Of a stretch of DNA of 64,000 bases, positions 50,018 to 59,519 are shown piece after piece. The position numbers and the translations under genes were made by a program. Numbering within the stretch: the stretch's first letter is position 1; each line of letters starts with the position of its first letter. Under the pieces are notes generated by a model. The model did no database searches and was not told where the DNA came from. It saw only the letters and a list, made by a program, of their open reading frames with translations. Source of the DNA: Crossiella sp. SN42 (GTDB lineage: Bacteria; Actinomycetota; Actinomycetes; Mycobacteriales; Pseudonocardiaceae); the NCBI RefSeq assembly GCF_023897065.1, contig NZ_JAMHIV010000019.1:1-64000 (forward strand), in the 5' to 3' direction.

Positions 50018-51649
50018 ATGAATCATCCTCTGGACCGGCGGGCCGTGCTGCGCGCCACCGGAGCCGCGGCCCTGGGTGTGGCCGCCGCGACTGCTCTGCC
50101 CACCACGAGTTCGGCCGCTGCCGCTGACGTTCCGGTTTTTGGGCATGGCGTGGCTTCCGGCGATCCGTTGCCCACCGGGGTGTTGCTGTGGACCCGGGTC
50201 ACCCCGACCGCCGAGTCGACGCCCGGTTCCGGCGCTGGGCCTGAGGTGCAGGTGCGGTGGGAGGTGGCCAGCGATGCCGGGTTCGGCTCGGTGGTGGCTT
50301 CCGGGGTCACCGTGACCGGGCCTGGGCGCGACCACACGGTCAAGGTCGATGTGGGCGGGCTGGCCCCGGCCACCGACTACCACTACCGGTTCACCGTCAA
50401 CGGGGTGCGCTCCCCCGCCGGGCGGACCCGGACCGCGCCGGCGGCGGACGCGGCGGTGCGGCGGTTGCGGTTCGGGGTGGTGTCCTGCTCGAACTGGCAG
50501 GCCGGGCACTTCGCCGCCTACCGCTACCTCGCCGAGCGCGGGGACCTGGACGCGGTGCTGCACATGGGCGACTACCTCTACGAGTACGAACCGGGCGGAT
50601 TCCCGGTCGGAGAGTACGTGCGGCCGCATATGCCGCCGCGCGAGATACTCAGTCTCGCTGACTATCGGCAGCGGCACGCTCAGTACAAGACCGACCCGCA
50701 CCTCCAGCGCCTGCACGCCACCTGCCCCTGGATCTTGACCTGGGATGATCATGAAGTGGCCAATGATGCCTGGTCAGGGGGTGCGGGCAACCACACGCCG
50801 GGGACCGAGGGTGAGTACGCGGTGCGGCGGGCGGCGGCGCACCGGGCGTACTTCGAGTGGATGCCGGTGCGCAACGCCGGGGACCGGCTGTACCGGCGGC
50901 TGCGGTTCGGCACGCTGGCCGAGCTGTCCATGCTGGACCTGCGCACGCACCGCTCGCAGCAGGTCAAGGCGCTCTCCGGGGAGGTGGACCGGCCCGACCG
51001 CACCATCGCGGGCAGTGAGCAGCTGGCGTGGCTGATCGACGGGCTGGTGTCCTCCAGCGCGCAGTGGAAGCTGGTCGGGACCTCGGTGATGATCACGCCG
51101 ACGCTGATCCCGCCGCTGCCCGCGGAGCTGCTCGGGCCGCTGCTGAAGCTGCTGGGCCTGCCGCAGGAGGGCGGGGCGGTGCTCACCGACCAGTGGGACG
51201 GCTACACAGCGGACCGGCGCAAGGTGCTGAAAGCCTTGGCGGAGAACAAGGTCACGGACACCGTGTTTCTCACCGGGGACGTGCACTCCTCCTGGGCGGC
51301 CGACATCCCGGCCGACGCTGGGTTGTACCCGTTGAGTCCGTCGCTGGCCACCGAGCTGGTGTGCACCTCGGTGACCTCGGACAACATCGACGATGTGCTG
51401 AAGGTGCCGCCGCGCACCGCGAGCCTGGTGGTGGAGAAGGCGCTGACCGGGCTGAACCGGCACATCAAGTGGGTGGAGTACGACTCGCACGGCGCCTCGG
51501 TGCTGGAGGTGACCCCGGCGGGCACGCAGATGGACTGGTACTACGTGGCCGACCGGACCAAGGCGGACAGCCCGGTGCGTCACGGCCGCTCGTTCCGGGT
51601 GAAGGCCGGTACCCAGCGGGTGCAGTCGGCGACCACTCCGATTGTGTGA
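50018..51649 (+). CDS. PhoD-type alkaline phosphatase/phosphodiesterase, Tat-secreted
   Basis: This 543-residue protein has a Tat signal ('[20 protein letters not shown]', Arg7-Arg8). An N-terminal PhoD beta domain ('[20 protein letters not shown]') is followed by the metallophosphatase core with '[20 protein letters not shown]', '[17 protein letters not shown]', '[18 protein letters not shown]' and '[16 protein letters not shown]'. It should bind Ca/Fe and release phosphate from organophosphates outside the cell. The ATG at 50018 is preferred; a GTG three codons upstream is possible. It is convergent with the peptidase gene across a shared terminator. Confidence 0.93.
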   Translation: MNHPLDRRAVLRATGAAALGVAAATALPTTSSAAAADVPVFGHGVASGDPLPTGVLLWTRVTPTAESTPGSGAGPEVQVRWEVASDAGFGSVVASGVTVTGPGRDHTVKVDVGGLAPATDYHYRFTVNGVRSPAGRTRTAPAADAAVRRLRFGVVSCSNWQAGHFAAYRYLAERGDLDAVLHMGDYLYEYEPGGFPVGEYVRPHMPPREILSLADYRQRHAQYKTDPHLQRLHATCPWILTWDDHEVANDAWSGGAGNHTPGTEGEYAVRRAAAHRAYFEWMPVRNAGDRLYRRLRFGTLAELSMLDLRTHRSQQVKALSGEVDRPDRTIAGSEQLAWLIDGLVSSSAQWKLVGTSVMITPTLIPPLPAELLGPLLKLLGLPQEGGAVLTDQWDGYTADRRKVLKALAENKVTDTVFLTGDVHSSWAADIPADAGLYPLSPSLATELVCTSVTSDNIDDVLKVPPRTASLVVEKALTGLNRHIKWVEYDSHGASVLEVTPAGTQMDWYYVADRTKADSPVRHGRSFRVKAGTQRVQSATTPIV

Positions 51650-51657
51650 CAAGGGAA

Positions 51658-51692
51658 CCCGGTGCCGCTGTCGCCGTGACAGCGGCACCGGG
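51658..51692. terminator. Bidirectional terminator
   Basis: Perfect 15-base arms CCCGGTGCCGCTGTC and GACAGCGGCACCGGG with a 5-base loop lie between two convergent genes, 8 bases from each stop. Confidence 0.88.
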
Positions 51693-51700
51693 GTGCTCGC

Positions 51701-54700
51701 TCAGCCCACGCGGTAGGCGCGGACCACGGTCTCGGTGACCGAGCCGCCGTCGGCGTCGATCGCCTTGGTGCGCAAGGAGACGAACCCGCCTGCCGGGTTG
51801 GTCACCTTGGCGGTCCAGGAGTTCCCGGCGGGCAGCACCGGGACGGGTCGCCAGGTGGCGCCGTCGTCGGTGGAGACCTCCATGGTCACCGCCACCGCGC
51901 CGCGACCGCCGGAGCCCGCCTGGTGCGGGGCCGTGACGGTGAAGGCGAACTCGCCCGGCTTGGCCCGGTTGGCCAGGTCGAGGGGCAGGTCGTAGCGGAT
52001 GTCCAGCAGTGGCAGCGAGGTCTCCTTCGCGGTCTGTCCACTGTGGAACTTCCAGGTGGCCGCGGCCTTGGTGCCCAGTTCCGCGCCGGGCAGTGCCCTG
52101 GTGGCTTCGGCGGTCAGCTCCAGCAGCTGGCGGCGGGCCGGGACATCCACGGTGGCGATACCGGGCACGTCGCTGCCGCCGACGCGCTTTCCGTTGGCGG
52201 ACAACGAGGTGCTGCCCTTGTCGAAGTCCGGGCTGAAGTAGCCCAGCGCGCCGGGCTGGCTGAACATGGGCAGCTCGACCCGCAGCTTGTCGCCGGTGCG
52301 GGTGATCGCGGGCCGGGGCAGCTCCGGCCCGAACGGGCTGCCGAACAGCGTCAGCTTCGTGCTCTGCCCGGCCCGGTAGGTGGTGGGCAGGGTCTCCTGG
52401 ATGCCGTAGGCCGCGGTCTGGGTCTGGCCGAGCGCCGCGCCGGTGATCCAGGGCAGGCCTGGGGTGTAGAGCACGTCCAGCTCGCCGGGCACCCGGACCG
52501 GGGCGACCGAGCCGAACCACATGTCGCCGACCCGCACGTTGGCCTGCACCGAGAGGGCCGACTCGCCGTTGCCGACCTGGGCCAGGCGGATGCGGGTCTT
52601 GCCGAGGTCGCGGGCGGAGTGCGACCAGGTGATCCCGTCCGGCAGGCCGCCGGTGACCCGGTCGTGCAGGACGTACAGGCTGGGCGGGTTGGCGATGCCG
52701 CGGATGGTGACGCTGCCGCCGGGCTGGGCGCGCAGCGCGGCGCTGGCCTCGCCGTAGATGTTGACCACCGGCCCGGTCCAGGCGGCCTGGTGCTCGGCGT
52801 AGGCGTCGTCCAGGATCACCCCGGCCGCACCGGCGGTGAAGGCGGCGGCGACCCGCCGGTTGACCTCCGCGGTGGGCTGGCGGCCCGGCTGCATCAGGGC
52901 GAACTTCTCCCGCACGCCGGCCTGGGCGATCTCCTCCGGGGTGCCGCCGCCGACGTCGGCGACCGTGGTGGTGCGCTCGCCGCGGAAGCCCAGGGGGTTG
53001 AGGTCACGCGGGTTGAGCTCGCGGTCACCGAGCTTGGCCGAGAGCAGCGGCCGGTTCCAGGAAGTGTTGCTGTACAACACAAGTCCGGGTGCCGGGGCGC
53101 TGGGCACCAGGTACTCCCGGCCCGGTTTGGACACCATGGCGACCCCGGCCTTGGGCTTGCCGGGCAGGTCGGAGAACAAGCCGACCTCGTGGCCGAGCTG
53201 GAACGGGGTCTGCACCGCCTCCGGGTCGTCCACCCGCACCTGGATCGGCTTGGCCTTGCGGCCATCGAGGACGATCTCGGTGTCCTTGTCGACGGTGACC
53301 TCCTGGAGGAGCTTGACCCGGTCGGTGAACACGCCGTTGGGCACGCCGGGCGGGTACTCGGTGTCGATCACCTGGGCGAGCACCCGGTAGCGGCCGACCG
53401 GCACGCCTTCGCTGTTGCTGTTCATGATCCGGGCGTGGCCGGTGTCCACGTTCTGCAGCACCACGTTGGTGAAGGCGTCGGTCTTGCCCTGGCGGCTGAA
53501 GGACTTCACGGTGAGGATGTGCTCGGCCGGTCGCCGTTCGGCCACCACCGAGGTGCGCAGTTCCACGCCGTCGCCGCTGGCGGTCAGCCGCGCCCCGACC
53601 AGGCCGGTGGCCTTGGTGAAGTCGGCGGTGACGGTGACCTCGGCCGAACCCTTGGCGGGCACGGTGACCTGCTTGGCGTCGGCGGTGAACAGGCCGCCGT
53701 GCGCGGGCAGGTCGAGCTTGAGGGTGACCGGGCGGTCGGAGTCGTTGGTGTAGCGCAGTTTCCGCTTCTCCGGCTGCTCGCCGCCGGTGGGCACGCTGCC
53801 CATGGACAGCGAGGCCGGTTCGACCCGCACCCGCTGCCGGTGCGCCCGCGCCAGGTCGAGCCTGCCGACGCCCTGGCCGAAGACGTTCACGCCGTCCAGC
53901 GGGGTGGCGGCGCCCATCAGCGCGGCCTTGAGCGCCTCGCCGGTCCAGCCCGGGTTCTGCTGGGCCAGCACGGCCGCGGCGCCCGCGACGTGCGGGGTGG
54001 CCATCGAGGTGCCGGAGATCCGCAGGTACTGCTCGCTGACCGCGTACTGCGGCATGGTCCCGGCGGCGCGGGCGGCCACGATGTCCACGCCGGGCGCGGT
54101 GATGTCCGGTTTGGCGGCGTGGTCGAGGTGGCGGGGTCCGCGCGCGGAGAACGGGGCGAGTTGCCCGGACTTGGTGCTGGCGGCCACGGTCAGCGCCGCG
54201 TCGGCCGCGCCGGGTGACTCCACAGCTGCCTCCGAGCCGTTGTTGCCCGCGGCGATGACGAACAGGGTGCCCTTGTCCGCCGAGAGCCGGTTCACCGCCT
54301 GGGACAACGGGTCCGTGCCGTCGGTGGGCGGGCCGCCCAGGCTCAGGTTGACCACCTTGGCGCCCTGGTCGGTGGCCCACTGCATGCCGGCCAGGATGGC
54401 GTCCTCGGGGCAGTACTCGTCGCAGACCTTGCCCACCAGCAGGTTCGCCTCATACGCGATGCCCCGGTAGCGGCCGCCGGAGGCCTTGCCGGTGCCGGAG
54501 ATGGTGGAGGCGACGTGCGTGCCGTGGCCGTTGGTGTCCTGCACCGGCTGGCCCTCGATGAAGCTCGAGGAGGCGGCCACCCGGCCGGTCAGGTCGGGAT
54601 GCCGCTGGTCGTAGCCGGAGTCCAGCACGCCGACCTTGACCCCGGCTCCGGTGCCCCCGGCCTGCCAGGCCTGTGGCGCGCCGATGACGCTCGCGCTCTG

Positions 54701-55273
54701 GTCCAGGTTGAGGGAAAGCCTGCGGTTGAGCCAGAACTTGCCCTCCGCGGCGCGCAGTGACGGCCCGGTCAGCGAGGCCCAGAACTCCCCGGCCCGCTCC
54801 TTCGGCTGCCTCAGCGCGGTGACGCCGAGTCCGGGCAGCTCACGGGTGACCGCGCTGGCCGCGGGCAGGTCGGCCGCGGCACGAGCCCGCGGCTGACGGG
54901 TCAGCAGCAGGGGCAGCGCGGTGTCGCGGTCGAAGCCCTGGCGCAGCAGCTCGGTGACGTTGAACAGGTTCTCGTCCAGGCGGTTCGCGCGCACCAGCGG
55001 CAGCGCGTCGGCCGGGTAGACGAACCGGCGGCCGTTGAGGATCACCTTGTGGAAGGCCAGGTCCTCGCGTCCGGCGGCGGGCCGCACCTGCACCACGTCC
55101 GCGCCGCGCACCACCACCTCATCGCCGCTGAGCAGGGTGAGCACGCGCTGTGGCGGCGCGGAGTCCGGTGCTGTCTCGGCCGCGCCCGCGACCGGGGTCA
55201 GCGTGGCCCCGGCCAGGGCGAGCAGCGCCGCGGTCGCGCCCCAACGGCGGCCGCGGCGGGAGTGTGTCCCCAT
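51701..55273 (-). CDS. Secreted subtilisin-family (S8) serine peptidase
   Basis: This 1190-residue protein has a signal peptide ('RRWGATAALLALAGATLTPV'), a propeptide region to about residue 185, then the S8 catalytic domain. Asp218 is in 'KVGVLDSGYDQRHPDL', His250 in 'DTNGHGTHVASTIS', the oxyanion Asn344 in 'VIAAGNNGSEA' and Ser423 in 'RISGTSMATPHVAGAAAVLA'. About 700 residues of beta-rich extension follow, including a possible PA-like segment near 'GAAGVILDDAYAEHQAAW'. The ATG at 55273 follows GAGGGAGC. The divergent promoter region holds an inverted repeat (55291-55310). Confidence 0.92.
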   Translation of the reverse strand: MGTHSRRGRRWGATAALLALAGATLTPVAGAAETAPDSAPPQRVLTLLSGDEVVVRGADVVQVRPAAGREDLAFHKVILNGRRFVYPADALPLVRANRLDENLFNVTELLRQGFDRDTALPLLLTRQPRARAAADLPAASAVTRELPGLGVTALRQPKERAGEFWASLTGPSLRAAEGKFWLNRRLSLNLDQSASVIGAPQAWQAGGTGAGVKVGVLDSGYDQRHPDLTGRVAASSSFIEGQPVQDTNGHGTHVASTISGTGKASGGRYRGIAYEANLLVGKVCDEYCPEDAILAGMQWATDQGAKVVNLSLGGPPTDGTDPLSQAVNRLSADKGTLFVIAAGNNGSEAAVESPGAADAALTVAASTKSGQLAPFSARGPRHLDHAAKPDITAPGVDIVAARAAGTMPQYAVSEQYLRISGTSMATPHVAGAAAVLAQQNPGWTGEALKAALMGAATPLDGVNVFGQGVGRLDLARAHRQRVRVEPASLSMGSVPTGGEQPEKRKLRYTNDSDRPVTLKLDLPAHGGLFTADAKQVTVPAKGSAEVTVTADFTKATGLVGARLTASGDGVELRTSVVAERRPAEHILTVKSFSRQGKTDAFTNVVLQNVDTGHARIMNSNSEGVPVGRYRVLAQVIDTEYPPGVPNGVFTDRVKLLQEVTVDKDTEIVLDGRKAKPIQVRVDDPEAVQTPFQLGHEVGLFSDLPGKPKAGVAMVSKPGREYLVPSAPAPGLVLYSNTSWNRPLLSAKLGDRELNPRDLNPLGFRGERTTTVADVGGGTPEEIAQAGVREKFALMQPGRQPTAEVNRRVAAAFTAGAAGVILDDAYAEHQAAWTGPVVNIYGEASAALRAQPGGSVTIRGIANPPSLYVLHDRVTGGLPDGITWSHSARDLGKTRIRLAQVGNGESALSVQANVRVGDMWFGSVAPVRVPGELDVLYTPGLPWITGAALGQTQTAAYGIQETLPTTYRAGQSTKLTLFGSPFGPELPRPAITRTGDKLRVELPMFSQPGALGYFSPDFDKGSTSLSANGKRVGGSDVPGIATVDVPARRQLLELTAEATRALPGAELGTKAAATWKFHSGQTAKETSLPLLDIRYDLPLDLANRAKPGEFAFTVTAPHQAGSGGRGAVAVTMEVSTDDGATWRPVPVLPAGNSWTAKVTNPAGGFVSLRTKAIDADGGSVTETVVRAYRVG

Positions 55274-55290
55274 TGATGCTCCCTCGTTGG

Positions 55291-55310
55291 CGAGAACTTC
55301 CGTGTTCTCG
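55291..55310 (-). promoter_or_regulatory. Inverted repeat upstream of the S8 peptidase gene
   Basis: CGAGAAC-ttccgt-GTTCTCG is perfect, with 7-base arms and a 6-base spacer, 18 bases from the peptidase start codon. Placement in the 5' leader suggests an operator. The regulator is unknown. Confidence 0.45.
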
Positions 55311-55381
55311 CTCCGCGAAAACTTACGAAGATCTCGCCTGTGAGGTTGCTCGGTAACAAGAACTCTGTGAGGTTCGGGGGC

Positions 55382-56131
55382 ATGACCCGACTGGTGGCGG
55401 TGCTCTCCGACGTCCACGGCGTGCTGCCCGCCCTGGAAGCCGTGCTGGCCGAGCCGGACGTGCGGGCGGCCGACTTGATCGTGTTGACCGGTGATCTCGC
55501 GGCCGGTCCGATGCCCGTGCCGACCCTGGACGCCCTGGCGGCGCTGGGCGAGCGGGCGGTGTGGGTGCGCGGCAACGCCGACCGCGAGCTGGTCGCGCTG
55601 GCCGCCGACCAGACCCTGCCGGTGCCGGACGAGGTGTCCCGGTGGGCGGCGCGGCAGCTGCGCCCGGAGCACCTGGACCGGCTGGCCGGACTGCCGCACC
55701 CGGTCACCCTGGAGGTCGAGGGGTTCGGGCCGGTGCTGTTCTGCCACGGCACCCCGCGCGATGACGAGGAGATCGTGCTGGTGGACAGCCCGCTGGATCG
55801 CTTCGACCAGGTTCTGTCCACTGTGGACGAACAGGTGCGCACGGTGGTGTGCGGCCACACGCACATGCCCTTCGCACGCCTGGCCTCGGGCCGGATGGTG
55901 GTCAACCCGGGCAGCGTCGGCATGCCCTACGGCCGTTCCGGCGCGCACTGGGCGCTGCTGGCCGGTGGCGGGATCCAGTTGCGGCGCACCGAGTTCGACC
56001 TGGACGCCGCCTGCCGCCGGATCGCCGAGGAGTCCGGCTATCCGGAGGCGGCGGCCTGGGCCGAGTACTTCCTGCGCGCCAAGGCCACCGACCGGGAGGC
56101 CCTGGCGGTGTTCAGCCGAGCAGCGACCTGA
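55382..56131 (+). CDS. Calcineurin-like metallophosphoesterase (YfcE/MJ0936 type)
   Basis: This 249-residue cytoplasmic protein has all motifs of the small metallophosphoesterase group: 'VAVLSDVHGVLPALEAVL', 'LIVLTGDLAAGP', 'VWVRGNADRELVAL', 'VLFCHGTPRDDEEIVL' and 'TVVCGHTHMPFARLASG', followed by 'VNPGSVGMPYGRSG'. It probably cleaves phosphodiesters or phosphomonoesters using Mn or Fe/Ni. I chose the ATG at 55382, which starts just before the first beta strand. Its 3' end overlaps the convergent aminotransferase gene by 20 bases. Confidence 0.92.
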   Translation: MTRLVAVLSDVHGVLPALEAVLAEPDVRAADLIVLTGDLAAGPMPVPTLDALAALGERAVWVRGNADRELVALAADQTLPVPDEVSRWAARQLRPEHLDRLAGLPHPVTLEVEGFGPVLFCHGTPRDDEEIVLVDSPLDRFDQVLSTVDEQVRTVVCGHTHMPFARLASGRMVVNPGSVGMPYGRSGAHWALLAGGGIQLRRTEFDLDAACRRIAEESGYPEAAAWAEYFLRAKATDREALAVFSRAAT

Positions 56132-57209
56132 GCGCGGCCAGCACCAGCGCGGGCTTGGCCGGGGTGGCGTTGGGGCCCATCAGCCCGATCCGCCAGACCC
56201 TGGTGGCATACTCGCCGACGCCCGCGCCGATCTCGATGCCGTAGTCGTGCAGCAGCCGGGTCCGCACGGTCGCGGAGTCCACGCCCTCGGGCACCCACAC
56301 CGTGGTCAGCTGCGGCAGCCGGTGCCCGTCCGCGGCGAAGAGCTTGAGCCCCAGCTCGGCCAGCCCGTCCTGGAGCTGCTCCCCCGCGGCCCGGTGCCGG
56401 GCGTGCACCGCGGGCAGGCCCTCCTCCAGGATGCGGCCGAGTCCGGCGTGCAGGGAGGCGACCATCGCGGTGGGCGCGGTGTGGTGGTAGGTGCGGCCGC
56501 CACCGGCGCCGCCGCTGACGTAGTCGCCGATCAGCCCGAGGTCGAGGTACCAGCTGCTGGGCCGCTGCACCCGCTGTTCCCAGGCGCGTTCGGAGAAGGT
56601 GAACGGCGCCAGGCCCGGTGCCACGCCGAGGCATTTCTGGGTGCCGGCGTAGGCGATGTCCACGCCCCACTCGTCCAGGTTCAGGGGCAGCCCGGCGATG
56701 GAGGTGACGCAGTCGGCGATGACCAGGGCCCGCTCGTCCCTGGCGTGCACGGCCTCGGCGAGCCCGCCGATGTCGCTGAGCACCCCGGTGCTGGTCTCGG
56801 CGTGCACCGCGGCCACCAGGTCGGGTTTCGGGTGCGCGTCGAGCATGCGGCGGATGTCGATGGGCGCGCCCCACTCGTGGTCCACCCGCACCACCTGCGC
56901 GCCGTGCCGGGCGGCCACCTCGCACATGCGGTGGCCGAACAGGCCGTTGACGCCGATCACCGCGATCGTGCCGGGCCGCACGGTGTTGACGAAGGCGGCC
57001 TCCATGCCCAGCGACCCGGTGCCCGACAGCGGCAGGGTGCGCCGGTTCGCGGTGCCCCACACGGTGCGCAGCCGGTCGCAGGTCTCATCCAGGATGCGCA
57101 GGAACTCCGGGTCGAGGTGGCCCAGCAGCGGGGCCGCCAGCGCGAGGGTGGCCTCCGGGTAGGGGTTTCCCGGTCCGGGGCCCAGGAGCACACGATCAAC
57201 CAACGCCAT
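56112..57209 (-). CDS. Class V aminotransferase, alanine-glyoxylate/serine-pyruvate type
   Basis: This 365-residue PLP enzyme starts 'MALVDRVLLGPGPGNPYPEA' and contains 'LSGTGSLGMEAAFVNTVRPG', 'VAAVHAETSTGVLSDIGGLA', 'LVIADCVTSIAGLPLNLDEW' and the PLP lysine in 'IAYAGTQKCLGVAPGLAPFT'. This is the AGAT/SPAT subgroup, which converts glyoxylate plus alanine or serine to glycine. The exact substrate is not certain. The longer frame upstream was rejected because it enters the SGNH gene region without homology. It is convergent with the phosphoesterase. Confidence 0.9.
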   Translation of the reverse strand: MALVDRVLLGPGPGNPYPEATLALAAPLLGHLDPEFLRILDETCDRLRTVWGTANRRTLPLSGTGSLGMEAAFVNTVRPGTIAVIGVNGLFGHRMCEVAARHGAQVVRVDHEWGAPIDIRRMLDAHPKPDLVAAVHAETSTGVLSDIGGLAEAVHARDERALVIADCVTSIAGLPLNLDEWGVDIAYAGTQKCLGVAPGLAPFTFSERAWEQRVQRPSSWYLDLGLIGDYVSGGAGGGRTYHHTAPTAMVASLHAGLGRILEEGLPAVHARHRAAGEQLQDGLAELGLKLFAADGHRLPQLTTVWVPEGVDSATVRTRLLHDYGIEIGAGVGEYATRVWRIGLMGPNATPAKPALVLAALRSLLG

Positions 57210-57219
57210 GCCCGGCACG

Positions 57220-58029
57220 CTACTCCCCGCCGCGCCGCCGCTGCCGCAGGTCCCGCCAGATGATCTGGGCGGCATAGGGCAGCAGGTCCGAGCCACGCCG
57301 CCACAGCCACGGCAGGCCCTTGAACACCAGCCAGCCGGCGTGGTGCAGCGGGGTGATCTTCACACCGCCCGCGCAGGTCATGGACACCGGTTCGGGCAGG
57401 TGGCAGCCCGCCGCCGCCAGGAGGTCGCCGAAGCCGCGGGCGAGCATCCGGTGGCCGAGCTCGGAGGGGTGCAGCCGATCCACGCTCCAGGCGGGCAGCT
57501 CGTAGGCACCGGGCAGCGCGTCCAGGTCCAGGCAGCCGATCCGGTGCCGGGCGACCACCTCGTCGGTGACCGCGTTGACCTCGGCGATCCGGGCGCGCAG
57601 CGCGCGGGCCAGCGGGCCGGGGATGCGGAAGACGCGGGCGTGGTCGTGGTAGCGGGCGGTGAGCACCACGGTCCCGGCCGCGGTGAGGCTGCCCACCACC
57701 TCGTCCAGGTCGTCCCGGATGGCCTGGGCGTCGAAGTCCGAGCGCAGGGTGTCGTTCATGCCGACCACCAGCACCGCGGCGTCCGGGCGGCGGGCCAGGG
57801 CCTGGGGCAGCTGCCGTTGGCGGACGCAGCGCATGCGCGCGCCCTGGAAGGACAGGTTGTGCAGCTGGGCGCCGAGCCCGGCGGCCAGCAGCGGGGCGAA
57901 CCCGCGCCAGCCGCCGGAGACCCGGTCGCCGATGCCTACGGTGGTGGAGTCGCCGAGCGCGACCAGGCTGTGGACCGCTCGCCCGGCGGCGCCGGAATCG
58001 AGCGCCGGGGCGGTGAGCTCAACCGTCAC
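57220..58029 (-). CDS. SGNH/GDSL hydrolase
   Basis: This 269-residue protein has no signal peptide. 'SLVALGDSTTVGIGDRVSGG' holds the nucleophile Ser28, 'AVLVVGMNDTLRSDFDA' is the Asn block, and 'SVDRLHPSELGHRMLARGFG' holds the Asp-x-x-His pair. The C-terminal 60 residues ('WLVFKGLPWLWRRGSDLLPY') form an extra aromatic, amphipathic segment. Such GDSL proteins act on acyl esters. It is the upstream gene of a pair with the 57209 aminotransferase, 10 bases apart. Confidence 0.9.
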   Translation of the reverse strand: MTVELTAPALDSGAAGRAVHSLVALGDSTTVGIGDRVSGGWRGFAPLLAAGLGAQLHNLSFQGARMRCVRQRQLPQALARRPDAAVLVVGMNDTLRSDFDAQAIRDDLDEVVGSLTAAGTVVLTARYHDHARVFRIPGPLARALRARIAEVNAVTDEVVARHRIGCLDLDALPGAYELPAWSVDRLHPSELGHRMLARGFGDLLAAAGCHLPEPVSMTCAGGVKITPLHHAGWLVFKGLPWLWRRGSDLLPYAAQIIWRDLRQRRRGGE

Positions 58030-58103
58030 GCTGCCACGATCGGGGCCTTCGGCTCACTGCCGGTGAGATCAGGGTGACCGGGTGGAGACAGGTCGGGGAA
58101 CTT

Positions 58104-59432
58104 TCACCGCGACACCGCCATCCCGTGCTGGATGCCCGCGCCTGCCAGCCGGTCCACGGCCTCGGTGAGCACGTCCTGACCTGGGCCGAGGTACATCCGC
58201 ATGTAGGGCAGCGGGGCCGCGGTGGGCGCGTAGGGCCAGGGCCAGGCGGGGGCGAAGAGCACGCCGGTGCGGGCGAAGACCTCGTCCCGGAAGCGGGCCT
58301 CGCCGTCGTCCAGGCCGGCGTAGGCGGCGGGCAGGGCGAAGAGCAGGTAGGAGGTGCAGGAGCCGGTGTGCACCGCGCCGGCGGGGTAGCCGAGGCGGGC
58401 GCTGAAGAGCCGGTCGACCAGGCGGCGCTTGGCCGCGTACTCCGCGCACTGGGCGGCCAGGAACGCCGTGCTGGCCGGGTCTGCCAGCCAGTCGGCCATG
58501 GCGTGCTGGTAGACCCCGCCGTACATCAGCGAGCTGTGCAGCCGGTACCGGTTGACCAGCAGGTCCAGCGTGGCGGGTTCGGCGGTCATCAGGCCCAGGC
58601 CCCAGCCGTTGCAGTGGAACTGCTTGCCCAGGGAGCGGACGGCGAGCCAGCGGCGGCGGGCGGCGGGCGGGGCGCCGGGCAGGCGGGAGAGCAGGACGCG
58701 CAGCGCGGAGGTGGGTTCGACCTCGGGGTCGTGCACGCCGAAGTAGGCGTCGTCGACCAGCAGGCCCGCGCCGTGCTGGTGCGCCAGGTCCACCGCGGCG
58801 GCGACGAACCCGGGCCGCCAGTTGACCGCGGTCGGGTTGTGCTGGGCGTTGACCACCACCATGGCCAGCCGCTGCCCGGGTTCGGCGCTGATCCGGTCGG
58901 CCAGGTCCTGGAGCTCCCCGGCCATCGGGCGGAACCCGGTCTCCGGGCGCAGCGGCAGGTAGCGGACCTGGTAGCCGAGGGTGTGGAAGACGCCCTCGTA
59001 GTCCCAGCTGGGCCCGGCGGCCACCACCACGGGGACCCGGCCGTCGGAGCCGAGCTCGTCGAGCAGGTAGCGGCCGAAGTCGAACATGGCGCCGCGGGTG
59101 CCGGTCCAGGTGGCGGCCACCTCGAAGTCCCGGCCCGGCTGGGCCACCGCTTCCAGGCGGTGCGAGCGGGTCACGTAGTCGCGGGCCACCTTGCGCAGCT
59201 TGGGCAGGCCGTACATGGACAGCTGGTAGCCGTGGGCGTGCAGCGGGCGCTCGTGCAGGTGGTCGAGCAGCCCGGCCGGGGCCTGGTTCCAGGTCTCGCC
59301 GAAGCTCAGGCACAGCGGGTCGCCGTGCCGGCAGCCCTGCTCCAGGTAGGCGCGCAGTAGGCCGACGTCGGGCATGCGGCTGGGCAGGATGTCGTCGGTG
59401 ACGAGAGCGGCGAAGTCGGCACGAGTGGTCAT
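58104..59432 (-). CDS. PLP-dependent aminotransferase, class I/II
   Basis: This 442-residue fold-type I enzyme has 'ELSMYGLPKLRK'-like 'LSMYGLPKLRKVARDYVTR', 'AMVVVNAQHNPTAVNWRPGF' (the Asn-Pro cofactor element), 'AGLLVDDAYFGVHDP' (the Asp that binds the pyridine N) and 'RSLGKQFHCNGWGLGLM', holding the PLP lysine. It could be an aminotransferase or a related C-alpha enzyme, and the substrate is unknown. No cluster partner enzyme gives it away. A 21-base inverted repeat lies upstream at 59479-59499. It is 87 bases downstream of the kinase-like gene. Confidence 0.85.
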   Translation of the reverse strand: MTTRADFAALVTDDILPSRMPDVGLLRAYLEQGCRHGDPLCLSFGETWNQAPAGLLDHLHERPLHAHGYQLSMYGLPKLRKVARDYVTRSHRLEAVAQPGRDFEVAATWTGTRGAMFDFGRYLLDELGSDGRVPVVVAAGPSWDYEGVFHTLGYQVRYLPLRPETGFRPMAGELQDLADRISAEPGQRLAMVVVNAQHNPTAVNWRPGFVAAAVDLAHQHGAGLLVDDAYFGVHDPEVEPTSALRVLLSRLPGAPPAARRRWLAVRSLGKQFHCNGWGLGLMTAEPATLDLLVNRYRLHSSLMYGGVYQHAMADWLADPASTAFLAAQCAEYAAKRRLVDRLFSARLGYPAGAVHTGSCTSYLLFALPAAYAGLDDGEARFRDEVFARTGVLFAPAWPWPYAPTAAPLPYMRMYLGPGQDVLTEAVDRLAGAGIQHGMAVSR

Positions 59433-59478
59433 GGCCGGTTCATACGACCGCCGTTGGCGAACGGTTCACCGGATTTCC

Positions 59479-59499
59479 AAGAATATCGTGATTATTCTT
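59479..59499 (-). promoter_or_regulatory. Inverted repeat upstream of the aminotransferase gene
   Basis: AAGAATA-tcgtgat-TATTCTT is perfect, with 7-base arms, inside an unusually AT-rich patch 47 bases before the start codon at 59432. It could be an operator or promoter element. Confidence 0.45.
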
Positions 59500-59519
59500 C
59501 CGAGACGGGTTTGCGCAGG

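Noticed and set aside
55274-55948. N-terminal extension of the S8 peptidase to 1415 codons
   Set aside because: It would run through the divergent phosphoesterase gene. A signal peptide and ribosome binding site are present at 55273.
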